A DNA stretch of 64,000 bases, from NCBI RefSeq assembly GCF_913776365.1, contig NZ_CAJYMO010000024.1, positions 1-64,000 on the forward strand, in the 5' to 3' direction. The notes beneath the pieces were generated by a model. The model ran no database searches. It was not told where the DNA came from and worked only from the letters and a program-made list of their open reading frames with translations. Shown here one piece after another: positions 1 to 9,342 of this stretch. Position numbers and translations under genes: made by a program. The DNA comes from an uncultured Chryseobacterium sp. GTDB lineage: Bacteria > Bacteroidota > Bacteroidia > Flavobacteriales > Weeksellaceae. Each line of letters begins with the position of its first letter. Positions within the stretch are counted from its first letter, which is position 1.

Positions 1-99
1 TATGGCTTATGGCTTATGGCTTATGGCTTATGGCTTATGGCTTATGGCTTATGGCTTATGGCTTATGGCTTATGGCTTATGGCTTATGGCTTATGGCTT
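1..99. repeat. 7-bp tandem repeat (TATGGCT)n, about 14 copies, cut by window edge
   Basis: Uninterrupted period-7 sequence tatggcttatggct... from base 1 to about 99. Confidence 0.97.
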
Positions 100-183
100 A
101 AAGTTACGGTATTATAAAGCAGAAGAAAAAAAATTGGTGAATTTTTGAAATTATTTTTACTGTTTATTATCATGAAAGATGGC

Positions 184-640
184 AAGCCCCAACGGGACGA
201 TTTACAACAGCACCGGGTAAAACCCGATGGTTCAGATCATTCAAAAGTCCGGAATCCATATCTACGGAGCACCAACAGCAAGCCCTAACGGGGCGGCTTA
301 CAACAGCATCGGGTGCAACCCAATGGTTCAGACCGTTCAAACGTCCGCAATCCGTATCAACAGAGCACCAACAACAAGCCCCAACGGGACGATTTACAAC
401 AGCATCGGGTGAAACCTGATGGTTCAGACCGTTCAAACGTCCGCAATCTGTATCAACAGAGCACCAACAACAAGCCCCAACGGGGCGATTTACAACAGCA
501 TCGGGTGCAACCCGATGGTTCAGACCGTTCAAAAGTCACGAATCCGTATCAACGGAATACCAACAACAAGCCCTAACGGGGCGGCTTACAATAGCATCGG
601 GTGCAACCCGATGGTTCAGATCATTTAAAGTCATACACCC
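184..640. repeat. 96-bp tandem repeat, about 4.8 units, most with two short hairpins
   Basis: The AAGCCC(C/T)AACGGG(A/G)CG landmark starts at 184, 280, 376, 472 and 568, exactly 96 bp apart; units contain GCCCC-AAC-GGGGC and ATCGGGT-GCA-ACCCGAT type inverted repeats. Confidence 0.95.
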
Positions 641-657
641 CGCGGATAAAATGAAAA

Positions 658-1437
658 TCAATACGTTTTATTCCGCCGGTCTATATAAAAATAGTTTTTC
701 CCGTCTTTTGAGACTTCGAACATCCTGCCCAGTTTCCAGCTGAAATTTCTCTTGATGTCGGCATATTCAAATGGGATTACGGTATTGCCCTCCACATCAA
801 TCACTCCAAAAGTATTATTCCTCGAAGCAATGATCATAGGATTTGCGACATCATCCCCTTCAAGGATGTACAGGTATTCATATTGGGGATACATTTTGAA
901 CTGCCGGTAATCATTTGCATCCTTAAAGACTGATTTTTCGATAATGCCGTAAAATCCATTCATAATATAACCCTGAAACAGCTGCTGTACATATTCTTTA
1001 TGGATACATTGTCCCAGGTCTTCTTTTTTAAAACGGTAGACCCGTTTCCCCTGGCGGTCCACCCTGTAGGAAATTTCATCTTTCTCTACAGTGGCATAAT
1101 CGGCAGTCCCGAATTTTCTCAGCTTTTCATTGGGGGAATTCAGGAGATTGCAGTCTTCATAGAAAAATACGGCAATATGATATTCCGGCTGAATGATAAA
1201 ATTCCCTTTCTGGCTGACATAACCGAAGTTCCCGTCTTTCTTTTTCGGAATCAGAAGCGGAAGATCTTCATGCAGCACCGGAAGAGTACGGTTGCTTTCC
1301 GTCTTCTTCCGGACTGTACTTAACGCATGGGTACCGTTCTTTTTCACCGGTATTTTCCGGGTGGCTGCAGCCTGTGAACAAACTGAAGCTGAAATAAAAA
1401 GGCATAAAAACCGGACTGCATTTTTCATAATCATCAT
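658..1437 (-). CDS. WG repeat-containing exported protein
   Basis: 259-aa ORF with signal-peptide-like N-terminus and WG/KWG-like repeats (GNFGYVSQKGNFIIQPEY, NTFGVIDVEGNTVIPFEYADI). Confidence 0.75.
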   Translation of the reverse strand: MMIMKNAVRFLCLFISASVCSQAAATRKIPVKKNGTHALSTVRKKTESNRTLPVLHEDLPLLIPKKKDGNFGYVSQKGNFIIQPEYHIAVFFYEDCNLLNSPNEKLRKFGTADYATVEKDEISYRVDRQGKRVYRFKKEDLGQCIHKEYVQQLFQGYIMNGFYGIIEKSVFKDANDYRQFKMYPQYEYLYILEGDDVANPMIIASRNNTFGVIDVEGNTVIPFEYADIKRNFSWKLGRMFEVSKDGKNYFYIDRRNKTY

Positions 1438-1740
1438 ACATTCAAAAAATTACGGACAAAAATAGAAAATATAAAATTTATATTTATAAAGAATCTAAAT
1501 AATTTCAACTATATAAAATAGTAAAAAATCGTAAATTTGAAAATATTTTTTTGAGGTTAAATACAAAAATTGGCCTGTAAGAGAAATGATTCGCTGCGGA
1601 TCTGCAGTATTTTTCTTAAGGAAACAGATCAGTACCTGAAAAAAATTACAGAGTACAGCTTGTTTTTCTTCTCATTTCAGGGAAGAATTCATCGATAACA
1701 ATGCCGTATTCCCTATAAGATTGAAAAGACTTCTATTATT

Positions 1741-4524
1741 ATGAACATTTATCAGGATTACATCCAAGAAATTGAAGAAAGAAAAAGCCAGGGGCTTCAT
1801 CCAAAACCTATTGACAGTGCAGCATTATTAAGCGAGATCATCGCACAGATCAAAGACACTGCTCACCCGTACAGGGCAGACTCCCTTACATTTTTTATTT
1901 ACAATACATTACCGGGAACAACCAGCGCTGCCGCTGCAAAAGCAACATTTTTAAAAGAAATTATCCTCGGTGAATCCGTAGTAGAAGAAATCTCACCGGC
2001 TTTTGCCTTTGAATTACTGTCCCATATGAAAGGTGGAAAATCCATTGAAGTGTTACTGGATCTTGCGCTCGGCAACGATGCAGCTGTAGCTCAACAGGCG
2101 GCAGAGGTTCTTAAGACCCAGGTTTTCCTTTATGAAGCGGACACTACGCGTCTGAAAGAAGCTTATCAGAATGGTAATGCCATTGCAAAAGAGATCCTGG
2201 AAAGCTATGCCAACGCAGAATTCTTTACTAAGCTTCCGGAAGTGGCCGAAGAAATAAAAGTGGTTACCTTTATCGCCGGTGAAGGTGACATTTCCACCGA
2301 CCTGTTGTCTCCGGGAAATCAAGCGCATTCAAGATCAGACCGCGAACTTCACGGTAAATGTATGATTACGCCTCAGGCACAGGAAGAAATAAAAGCTTTG
2401 CAGGCACAGCATCCTGATGCCAGCGTCATGCTGGTAGCGGAAAAAGGAACCATGGGCGTAGGGTCTTCCCGTATGTCGGGAGTAAACAACGTTGCCCTCT
2501 GGACCGGCAGACAGGCCAGCCCTTATGTGCCTTTCGTGAATATCGCTCCGATTGTTGGAGGAACCAACGGGATCTCCCCGATTTTCCTGACTACGGTAGA
2601 CGTTACCGGAGGAATCGGGATCGACCTTAAAAACTGGGTAAAGAAAACAGACGAAAACGGCGATCCGGTCCGCAATGAAAACGGCGAAATTGTTCTTGAA
2701 GAAGCATACTCGGTAGCAACGGGAACTGTCTTAACCATCAATACCAAAGAAAAGAAACTCTATAACGGAGATCAGGAACTTATTGATCTTTCAAGATCGT
2801 TTACTCCGCAGAAGATGGAATTCATCAAAGCAGGCGGTTCATATGCTATTGTCTTCGGTAAAAAACTGCAAACTTTTGCGGCGAAAACACTGGATATTGA
2901 GGCACCTCAGGTTTTTGCTCCATCCAAGGAAATTTCCTATGAGGGGCAGGGATTGACGGCCGTTGAAAAAATCTTCAACCGGAATGCCGTAGGGGTAACA
3001 CCGGGGAAAGTTCTACATGCAGGATCTGATGTACGGGTACAGGTAAACATCGTAGGTTCCCAGGATACGACCGGTCTTATGACCGCTCAGGAACTGGAGT
3101 CCATGGCAGCTACGGTAATTTCTCCGGTAGTAGACGGAGCATACCAGTCAGGATGCCATACCGCTTCCGTATGGGATAAAAAAGCACAGGCCAATATTCC
3201 GAAATTGATGAAATTCATGAATGATTTCGGGCTCATTACCGCCCGCGACCCAAAAGGGGAATACCATTCCATGACCGACGTTATCCATAAAGTACTGAAT
3301 GACATCACCATCGATGAATGGGCGATTATCATCGGGGGAGATTCCCATACGAGAATGTCCAAAGGGGTCGCTTTCGGAGCTGATTCCGGAACGGTGGCGC
3401 TGGCGCTGGCTACGGGTGAGGCTTCCATGCCGATCCCTGAATCTGTAAAAGTGATTTTCAGAGGAAGCATGAAAGAGCATATGGATTTCCGGGATGTGGT
3501 TCATGCCACCCAGGCACAGATGCTGAAACAATTCGGCGGCGAAAACGTATTCCAGGGAAGAATCATTGAGGTCCATATCGGGACCCTTCCGGCAGACCAG
3601 GCATTTACTTTTACAGACTGGACTGCTGAAATGAAAGCGAAAGCCTCCATTAATATTTCGGAAGACGACACGCTGATCGAATCCCTTGAAATTGCAAAAA
3701 GCAGAATCCAGATCATGATCGACAAAGGAATGGATAACCATAACCAGGTTCTTCAGGGATTGATCAATAAAGCGGACAAAAGGATTACGGAAATCAGATC
3801 CGGCGATAAGCCTGCGCTGACTCCGGATGCCAATGCCAAATATTATGCTGAAGTTGTAGTAGATCTGGATGCCATCACAGAACCGATGATTGCTGACCCG
3901 GACGTAAATAATGATGACGTTTCCAAAAGATATACCCATGACACGATCAGAGACCTTACCTATTACGGTGGTGATAAGAAAGTGGATCTGGGCTTTGTAG
4001 GATCATGCATGGTTCATAAAGGCGACCTCAAGATTGTTTCCCAGATGCTTAAGAACATTGAAAGGAAAAACGGAACAGTAGAATTCAAAGCTCCGCTGGT
4101 AGTAGCCGCCCCAACCTATAACATCATTGATGAACTAAAGGCTGAAGGAGACTGGGAATTCCTGGAAAAATATTCCGGATTTGAATTTGATGACAATGCT
4201 CCGAAAGGTGAAGCCCGTGTGGACTATAAAAACATGATGTACCTTGAGCGTCCCGGATGTAACCTCTGCATGGGTAACCAGGAAAAAGCAGCGAAAGGAG
4301 ATACCGTACTGGCTACTTCTACCCGTCTTTTCCAGGGGAGAGTGGTAGAAGATTCCGAACGTAAAAAAGGAGAATCTTTACTGGCTTCCACTCCGGTAGT
4401 TGTCTTATCAGCCATCTTCGGAAGAATCCCGAATATCGATGAATACAAAGCAGCGGTAGAAGGTATAGACCTTACCACTTTTGTTCCTTCCATCAAGGAA
4501 CTGACCAGTACAAGTGCACATTAG
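1741..4524 (+). CDS. acnB: aconitate hydratase B (bifunctional aconitase/2-methylisocitrate dehydratase)
   Basis: 927-aa ORF; AcnB-type sequence including GGDSHTRMSKGVAFGADSGTVALALATGE and PGCNLCMGNQ. Confidence 0.95.
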   Translation: MNIYQDYIQEIEERKSQGLHPKPIDSAALLSEIIAQIKDTAHPYRADSLTFFIYNTLPGTTSAAAAKATFLKEIILGESVVEEISPAFAFELLSHMKGGKSIEVLLDLALGNDAAVAQQAAEVLKTQVFLYEADTTRLKEAYQNGNAIAKEILESYANAEFFTKLPEVAEEIKVVTFIAGEGDISTDLLSPGNQAHSRSDRELHGKCMITPQAQEEIKALQAQHPDASVMLVAEKGTMGVGSSRMSGVNNVALWTGRQASPYVPFVNIAPIVGGTNGISPIFLTTVDVTGGIGIDLKNWVKKTDENGDPVRNENGEIVLEEAYSVATGTVLTINTKEKKLYNGDQELIDLSRSFTPQKMEFIKAGGSYAIVFGKKLQTFAAKTLDIEAPQVFAPSKEISYEGQGLTAVEKIFNRNAVGVTPGKVLHAGSDVRVQVNIVGSQDTTGLMTAQELESMAATVISPVVDGAYQSGCHTASVWDKKAQANIPKLMKFMNDFGLITARDPKGEYHSMTDVIHKVLNDITIDEWAIIIGGDSHTRMSKGVAFGADSGTVALALATGEASMPIPESVKVIFRGSMKEHMDFRDVVHATQAQMLKQFGGENVFQGRIIEVHIGTLPADQAFTFTDWTAEMKAKASINISEDDTLIESLEIAKSRIQIMIDKGMDNHNQVLQGLINKADKRITEIRSGDKPALTPDANAKYYAEVVVDLDAITEPMIADPDVNNDDVSKRYTHDTIRDLTYYGGDKKVDLGFVGSCMVHKGDLKIVSQMLKNIERKNGTVEFKAPLVVAAPTYNIIDELKAEGDWEFLEKYSGFEFDDNAPKGEARVDYKNMMYLERPGCNLCMGNQEKAAKGDTVLATSTRLFQGRVVEDSERKKGESLLASTPVVVLSAIFGRIPNIDEYKAAVEGIDLTTFVPSIKELTSTSAH

Positions 4525-4555
4525 GATATCCTCATCGGACAATAAAATCTGAATA

Positions 4556-4594
4556 TAAAAAGTTCCCCTCCTTACGGAAGGGAACTTTTTTTTG
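4556..4594 (+). terminator. intrinsic terminator after acnB
   Basis: AAAAAGTTCCCCTCC-TTAC-GGAAGGGAACTTTTTTTT hairpin with T-run. Confidence 0.85.
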
Positions 4595-4825
4595 TTTAGA
4601 ACATTTCTATTTAAGTATCCTCTCCCATTATTTTACCGTAAATCAACAGTTACCCTATTATTTTTCCCTACCTTGAACTTTGATTAATCCTCTCTATCTT
4701 TATGATCTTAACTCTTTTTTAGACATTGGAGGAACGGATTTTGATGGATAACAAAAGGAGATTTTTTCATCCGGCCCTGCTCCGGCTGAAAAATATTTTA
4801 TTATAAAAGAAAAAATAAATTAGAT

Positions 4826-7096
4826 ATGACTTTTGATATTGACATGATCAAAAAAGTGTATGAGCGCTACCCTGAAAGAATTGCTGCGGCAAGACAGATT
4901 ACAGGAAAGCCACTGACACTTTCAGAGAAAATCCTTTACACGCACTTGTGGGAAGGAAATGCAACCCAGGAATATGAAAGAGGAAATTCTTATGTAGATT
5001 TCGCGCCGGACAGAGTTGCGATGCAGGATGCTACCGCACAAATGGCCCTGCTGCAGTTTATGCAGGCCGGAAAGCCAAAGGTAGCGGTTCCTTCCACTGT
5101 ACATGCCGATCACCTGATCCAGGCGAAAGTGGGTGCAGACAAGGATTTGCAGGAAGGAATCAATAAAAACTCGGAGGTTTTCAACTTTTTAAGTTCCGTC
5201 TGCGATAAGTACGGAATCGGATTCTGGAAGCCAGGCGCAGGGATTATCCACCAGGTAGTGCTTGAAAACTATGCTTTTCCGGGAGGAATGATGATCGGTA
5301 CCGATTCCCATACGGTAAATGCCGGAGGGCTGGGCATGGTAGCCATTGGTGTAGGAGGTGCTGATGCAGTAGATGTAATGGCAGGAATGGCCTGGGAACT
5401 TAAAATGCCAAGACTGATCGGGGTAAAATTAACCGGTAAGATGTCCGGATGGACTTCTGCCAAAGATGTTATCCTTAAAGTAGCCGGAATCCTGACCGTG
5501 AAAGGAGGAACCGGATGTATCGTGGAATATTTCGGGGAAGGAGCAGAATCCCTTTCTGCTACCGGTAAAGGAACCATTTGTAATATGGGAGCTGAAGTAG
5601 GGGCTACCACTTCTACTTTCGGGTATGACGATTCCATGAGGAGATACCTTTCTGCTACCGGACGACAGGACATCGTGGATGCAGCAGACCAGATTGCCGA
5701 ACATCTGACAGGAGATCCTGAAGTATATGCCAATCCGGAACAGTATTTTGATCAGTTGATCGAAATCAATCTTTCAGAACTTACCCCGCATTTGAACGGG
5801 CCTTTCACTCCGGACTTAGCAACACCGGTTTCTGAATTCAGAGCCAAGGCAGAAGCTAACGGATGGCCTATTGAAGTAGAATGGGCACTGATCGGTTCAT
5901 GTACCAACTCTTCATATGAAGATTTGTCGAGAGCGGCCTCCATTGTAGAGAATGCAGTAGCTAAGGGGGTTAAGCCTAAAGCGATTTTAGGAATTAACCC
6001 GGGCTCGGAACAGGTAAAATATACGGCTGAAAGAGACGGCTTCCTGGATTCGTTCAGGAAATTCGAAAATGCAAGGATTTTTACCAATGCATGCGGACCT
6101 TGTATCGGACAATGGGACAGGGAAGGTGCTGAAAAAGGTGAAAAGAATTCCATTATCCACTCTTTTAACAGAAACTTTGCAAAAAGAGCGGATGGTAACC
6201 CCAATACCCATGCTTTTGTGGCTTCACCTGAGATGGTGGCTGCCGTAGCTATTTCGGGAAGACTGGATTTCAACCCGATTACCGATACCCTGACCACTGA
6301 AAGCGGGGAACAGGTAAAACTGGATGAGCCGAAAGGTTCTGAGCTTCCTTCAAAAGGTTTTGCCGTAGAAGATAACGGATATCAGGCCCCTTCTGAAGAT
6401 GGTTCGGGCGTTGTTGTAGACGTAAGTCCGACTTCAGACAGGCTTCAGATCCTTGAAGAATTCCCGGCATGGGACGGTAAGAACATTACCGGTGCCAAAG
6501 TACTGATCAAAGCTTTCGGGAAATGTACTACTGACCATATTTCTATGGCCGGTCCATGGCTGAAGTACAGAGGCCACCTGGATAATATATCCAATAATAT
6601 GCTGATCGGTGCCGTAAATGCGTATAACATGGAGACCAACCACGTTAAAAACCAGCTAACCGGTGAATACGGGGAAGTACCGGCTGTACAACGGGCTTAT
6701 AAAGCTGCCAATATCCCGTCGATTGTGGTAGGAGACCAGAATTACGGTGAAGGATCTTCCAGAGAGCATGCAGCGATGGAACCGAGGCACCTTGGTGTAA
6801 AAGCAGTCCTGGTGAAATCTTTTGCGAGAATCCATGAGACCAATCTGAAAAAACAGGGAATGCTTGGGCTGACATTTGCCGATGAAGCAGACTACGACAA
6901 AGTACAGGAAGATGACACTGTGAATTTCCTTGATCTCGAACAGTTTGCTCCAGGAAAACAGCTGACCCTAGAATTCGTTCATAAAGACGGATCCAAAGAT
7001 ACGGTCATGGCGAACCATACTTACAATGCCCAGCAGATTGACTGGTTCAAAGCAGGTTCTGCCTTAAACCTGATCAAGCAGCAGGAGAAAAATTAA
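4826..7096 (+). CDS. aconitate hydratase (mitochondrial-type)
   Basis: 756-aa [77 protein letters not shown]. Confidence 0.95.
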   Translation: MTFDIDMIKKVYERYPERIAAARQITGKPLTLSEKILYTHLWEGNATQEYERGNSYVDFAPDRVAMQDATAQMALLQFMQAGKPKVAVPSTVHADHLIQAKVGADKDLQEGINKNSEVFNFLSSVCDKYGIGFWKPGAGIIHQVVLENYAFPGGMMIGTDSHTVNAGGLGMVAIGVGGADAVDVMAGMAWELKMPRLIGVKLTGKMSGWTSAKDVILKVAGILTVKGGTGCIVEYFGEGAESLSATGKGTICNMGAEVGATTSTFGYDDSMRRYLSATGRQDIVDAADQIAEHLTGDPEVYANPEQYFDQLIEINLSELTPHLNGPFTPDLATPVSEFRAKAEANGWPIEVEWALIGSCTNSSYEDLSRAASIVENAVAKGVKPKAILGINPGSEQVKYTAERDGFLDSFRKFENARIFTNACGPCIGQWDREGAEKGEKNSIIHSFNRNFAKRADGNPNTHAFVASPEMVAAVAISGRLDFNPITDTLTTESGEQVKLDEPKGSELPSKGFAVEDNGYQAPSEDGSGVVVDVSPTSDRLQILEEFPAWDGKNITGAKVLIKAFGKCTTDHISMAGPWLKYRGHLDNISNNMLIGAVNAYNMETNHVKNQLTGEYGEVPAVQRAYKAANIPSIVVGDQNYGEGSSREHAAMEPRHLGVKAVLVKSFARIHETNLKKQGMLGLTFADEADYDKVQEDDTVNFLDLEQFAPGKQLTLEFVHKDGSKDTVMANHTYNAQQIDWFKAGSALNLIKQQEKN

Positions 7097-7119
7097 TTCT
7101 AAGAATTAATTAACCATAG

Positions 7120-7149
7120 AAAAAGCAGTTTCAAATGAAACTGCTTTTT
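7120..7149. terminator. bidirectional terminator between convergent aconitase and LytTR regulator genes
   Basis: AAAAAGCAGTTTC-AAAT-GAAACTGCTTTTT. Confidence 0.9.
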
Positions 7150-7834
7150 ATTTTATCCTCGCTAAAAGGTGCATGCGGTAGCTCTCTCCTACCGGAATCT
7201 CATGACCGGTAACAAGCATTATTTTCCTTGCGGCCACGTTCCTGATCTGATTTAAATTCACGATGAAGGATTTGTGTATTCTCACAAAAAAAGCTTCCGG
7301 AAGCTGTTGCTCCATCGATTTCAGGGTATCCAATACAATGTATTCCTGCTCCCGTGTTTTGATATTAATATAGTCCCTGATGCTTTCCACATACAGGATA
7401 TCTTTAAAATTAATCCGGTGCTGCTGCCCCGAAGACTTTACAAAAAAGTGAGTAGGCCCTGCAGAACCGGCCGGCATAAAACGTTCCTGTGCTTTCAGTG
7501 TGCTTCTATAAAATCTTTCAAACGTAACAGGCTTCAGCAGATAGTCGATGACGTGATGATCATATCCTTCCAAAGCATATTCCGAATAAGCCGTTGTTAA
7601 AATATACTTCTTCCGGTCGCCGAGGATTTTCATAAAATTGATTCCGGACAGCTCCGGCATCTGAATGTCCAGAAAAATCAGGTCGGATGCATTGTTCTGG
7701 ACATATTCCATTGCCTCAATCGGATTTTCGGTGGAGAAAACCAGTTCCAGAAACGGCACTTTATTCACGTAGCTTTTCAGCAGCGAAACGGCCAGCGGCT
7801 CATCGTCGACAATGACACATTTAATCTTATTCAT
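7148..7834 (-). CDS. LytTR-family response regulator
   Basis: Receiver domain (VDDEPLAVSLL, LIFLDIQMPELSGI) plus C-terminal LytTR DNA-binding domain. Confidence 0.93.
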   Translation of the reverse strand: MNKIKCVIVDDEPLAVSLLKSYVNKVPFLELVFSTENPIEAMEYVQNNASDLIFLDIQMPELSGINFMKILGDRKKYILTTAYSEYALEGYDHHVIDYLLKPVTFERFYRSTLKAQERFMPAGSAGPTHFFVKSSGQQHRINFKDILYVESIRDYINIKTREQEYIVLDTLKSMEQQLPEAFFVRIHKSFIVNLNQIRNVAARKIMLVTGHEIPVGESYRMHLLARIK

Positions 7835-8840
7835 TCCGCAAATCTATTTTCAGGTCTACCGCGAATTCGGTTTCGGAATTTTTTATATTCAGTTCATGCT
7901 TACCGGGATAAAGAATGGACAGCCTTTTCTTTACATTTTCAATTCCGATGCCGGAAACCTCATCTTTCATCCTTTCATTTTTATAATTCAACAGATAAAA
8001 ATGCAGAATTTTATGGCTTTCGGAAATCTTCATTTCAAAACCCTTATCCCGGAAGTCTCCGTGTTTAAAAGCATTTTCTACAAACGGAACCAAAATCATC
8101 GGGGAGATTTTCAGCCCGGAATGGCTGATGTGTTTTTCTATGATCAGCAACTCAGGTTTCTTAATCCGCAGTTTTTCCAGCGCGGTCAGGCTGTCGATAT
8201 ACCCGATTTCCTTATCTAAAGTAATGGCATCTTCAGTAAGGTCTTTTGTGCTGTACCTCAGCAGCCTGCTTAATTCTTCAATGGCCGGTAAAGCTTTTTC
8301 GGAATTCTGATACACCAGCGAATAAATATTGTTTAGCGAATTAAAAATAAAATGCGGATTAATCTGGGTTTTTAAGGCCTGCAGTTCTGCGGTCTTTCTG
8401 GCTTCGATGAGTTCGGCTTTTTCAGCTTCCGTCCGGATAAAATATTGAAGAAACCAGAATGTCGTACTGATGAAAATGGCCGTGCTGCTAAAAAAAATGT
8501 TATCGAAAAAATAATAGGCAATTCCCGTATCCGGATCGTAATTCCTGAATCCCAATGTCGCAGGCAGCAACACTTCTTCTATAGAATAGCGCACGATAAC
8601 AAAGCAGGTTACGCTCAGCAAAAAGGCAATAACGGATTTGTAGATCTTATCCGGCTCATAAAACCGGGGAACGATAAAAAAATAGTTGACGTAAAAGGAT
8701 ATAAAGCTGGTAAGAAAAAAGGTGATTTTAAACGTAAGGGATTTTTCAGAATCAAATACGAAATAAGGAATCACCACCGATCCGATAATATAAATCGTCC
8801 AGAAAAAAATATGAAACCAAACAAGCTTATGCGTCTTCAT
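7827..8840 (-). CDS. sensor histidine kinase (LytS/His_kinase family)
   Basis: N-terminal TM segments, LKTQINPHFIFNSLNNIYSL motif; overlaps the response regulator by 8 bp. Confidence 0.92.
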   Translation of the reverse strand: MKTHKLVWFHIFFWTIYIIGSVVIPYFVFDSEKSLTFKITFFLTSFISFYVNYFFIVPRFYEPDKIYKSVIAFLLSVTCFVIVRYSIEEVLLPATLGFRNYDPDTGIAYYFFDNIFFSSTAIFISTTFWFLQYFIRTEAEKAELIEARKTAELQALKTQINPHFIFNSLNNIYSLVYQNSEKALPAIEELSRLLRYSTKDLTEDAITLDKEIGYIDSLTALEKLRIKKPELLIIEKHISHSGLKISPMILVPFVENAFKHGDFRDKGFEMKISESHKILHFYLLNYKNERMKDEVSGIGIENVKKRLSILYPGKHELNIKNSETEFAVDLKIDLRNE

Positions 8841-9184
8841 CGTACTTCTTTGTTATTGATCAAAATACTTTTCGAGGAGGTATAATGTAAATATAATGAA
8901 ACAGCATCAGTATTCCGGTTTTCTATTGAAAGACTTGCTTTTTTAGGCAGCCGGTATGTGAATCCGGATGCAGCCGCTATGCTGCGGGGCATAGTAAGTT
9001 TTGAAGACAGATTGATTTCTTTATCCGAAAGGTTTTTCAGTTCCAAAGTTACCGGTGCTTTTACCTCATGTATAAAGAGGCTTTCTCCCGGAGGTATGGT
9101 AATTGTCTTCCATACATCGACCCGTTGAGCCGGTATAAAAGATGATGTAAAGATCAGGCTGAAGATAAGAATAAGGTTTTTCAT
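8837..9184 (-). CDS. hypothetical exported protein
   Basis: 115-aa ORF with signal peptide, overlaps the kinase start. Confidence 0.6.
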   Translation of the reverse strand: MKNLILIFSLIFTSSFIPAQRVDVWKTITIPPGESLFIHEVKAPVTLELKNLSDKEINLSSKLTMPRSIAAASGFTYRLPKKASLSIENRNTDAVSLYLHYTSSKSILINNKEVR

Positions 9185-9342
9185 AGCTCAAAAATAGTCA
9201 AGGACAATGGCATTATTCATACTGAATCTGCAAACACCCGAAAATTATCGACGAAATATTTTTTATCGGATGAAAACCGTTGAAAACCTAAATGCTGTTT
9301 TATGCTTCTTTTCATCAGAATACATTTGCCAAAAAGAAGACA

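Noticed and set aside
170-628. ORFs in several frames on both strands (120, 61, 87 and 69 aa)
   Set aside because: All are generated by the 96-bp repeat, whose length keeps frames open; no start/RBS or protein-like composition
184-640. CRISPR array
   Set aside because: Units are contiguous 96-bp repeats with no unique spacers, and no cas genes in the window
3148-3939. 263-aa ORF antisense to acnB
   Set aside because: Shadow ORF of a strongly supported gene
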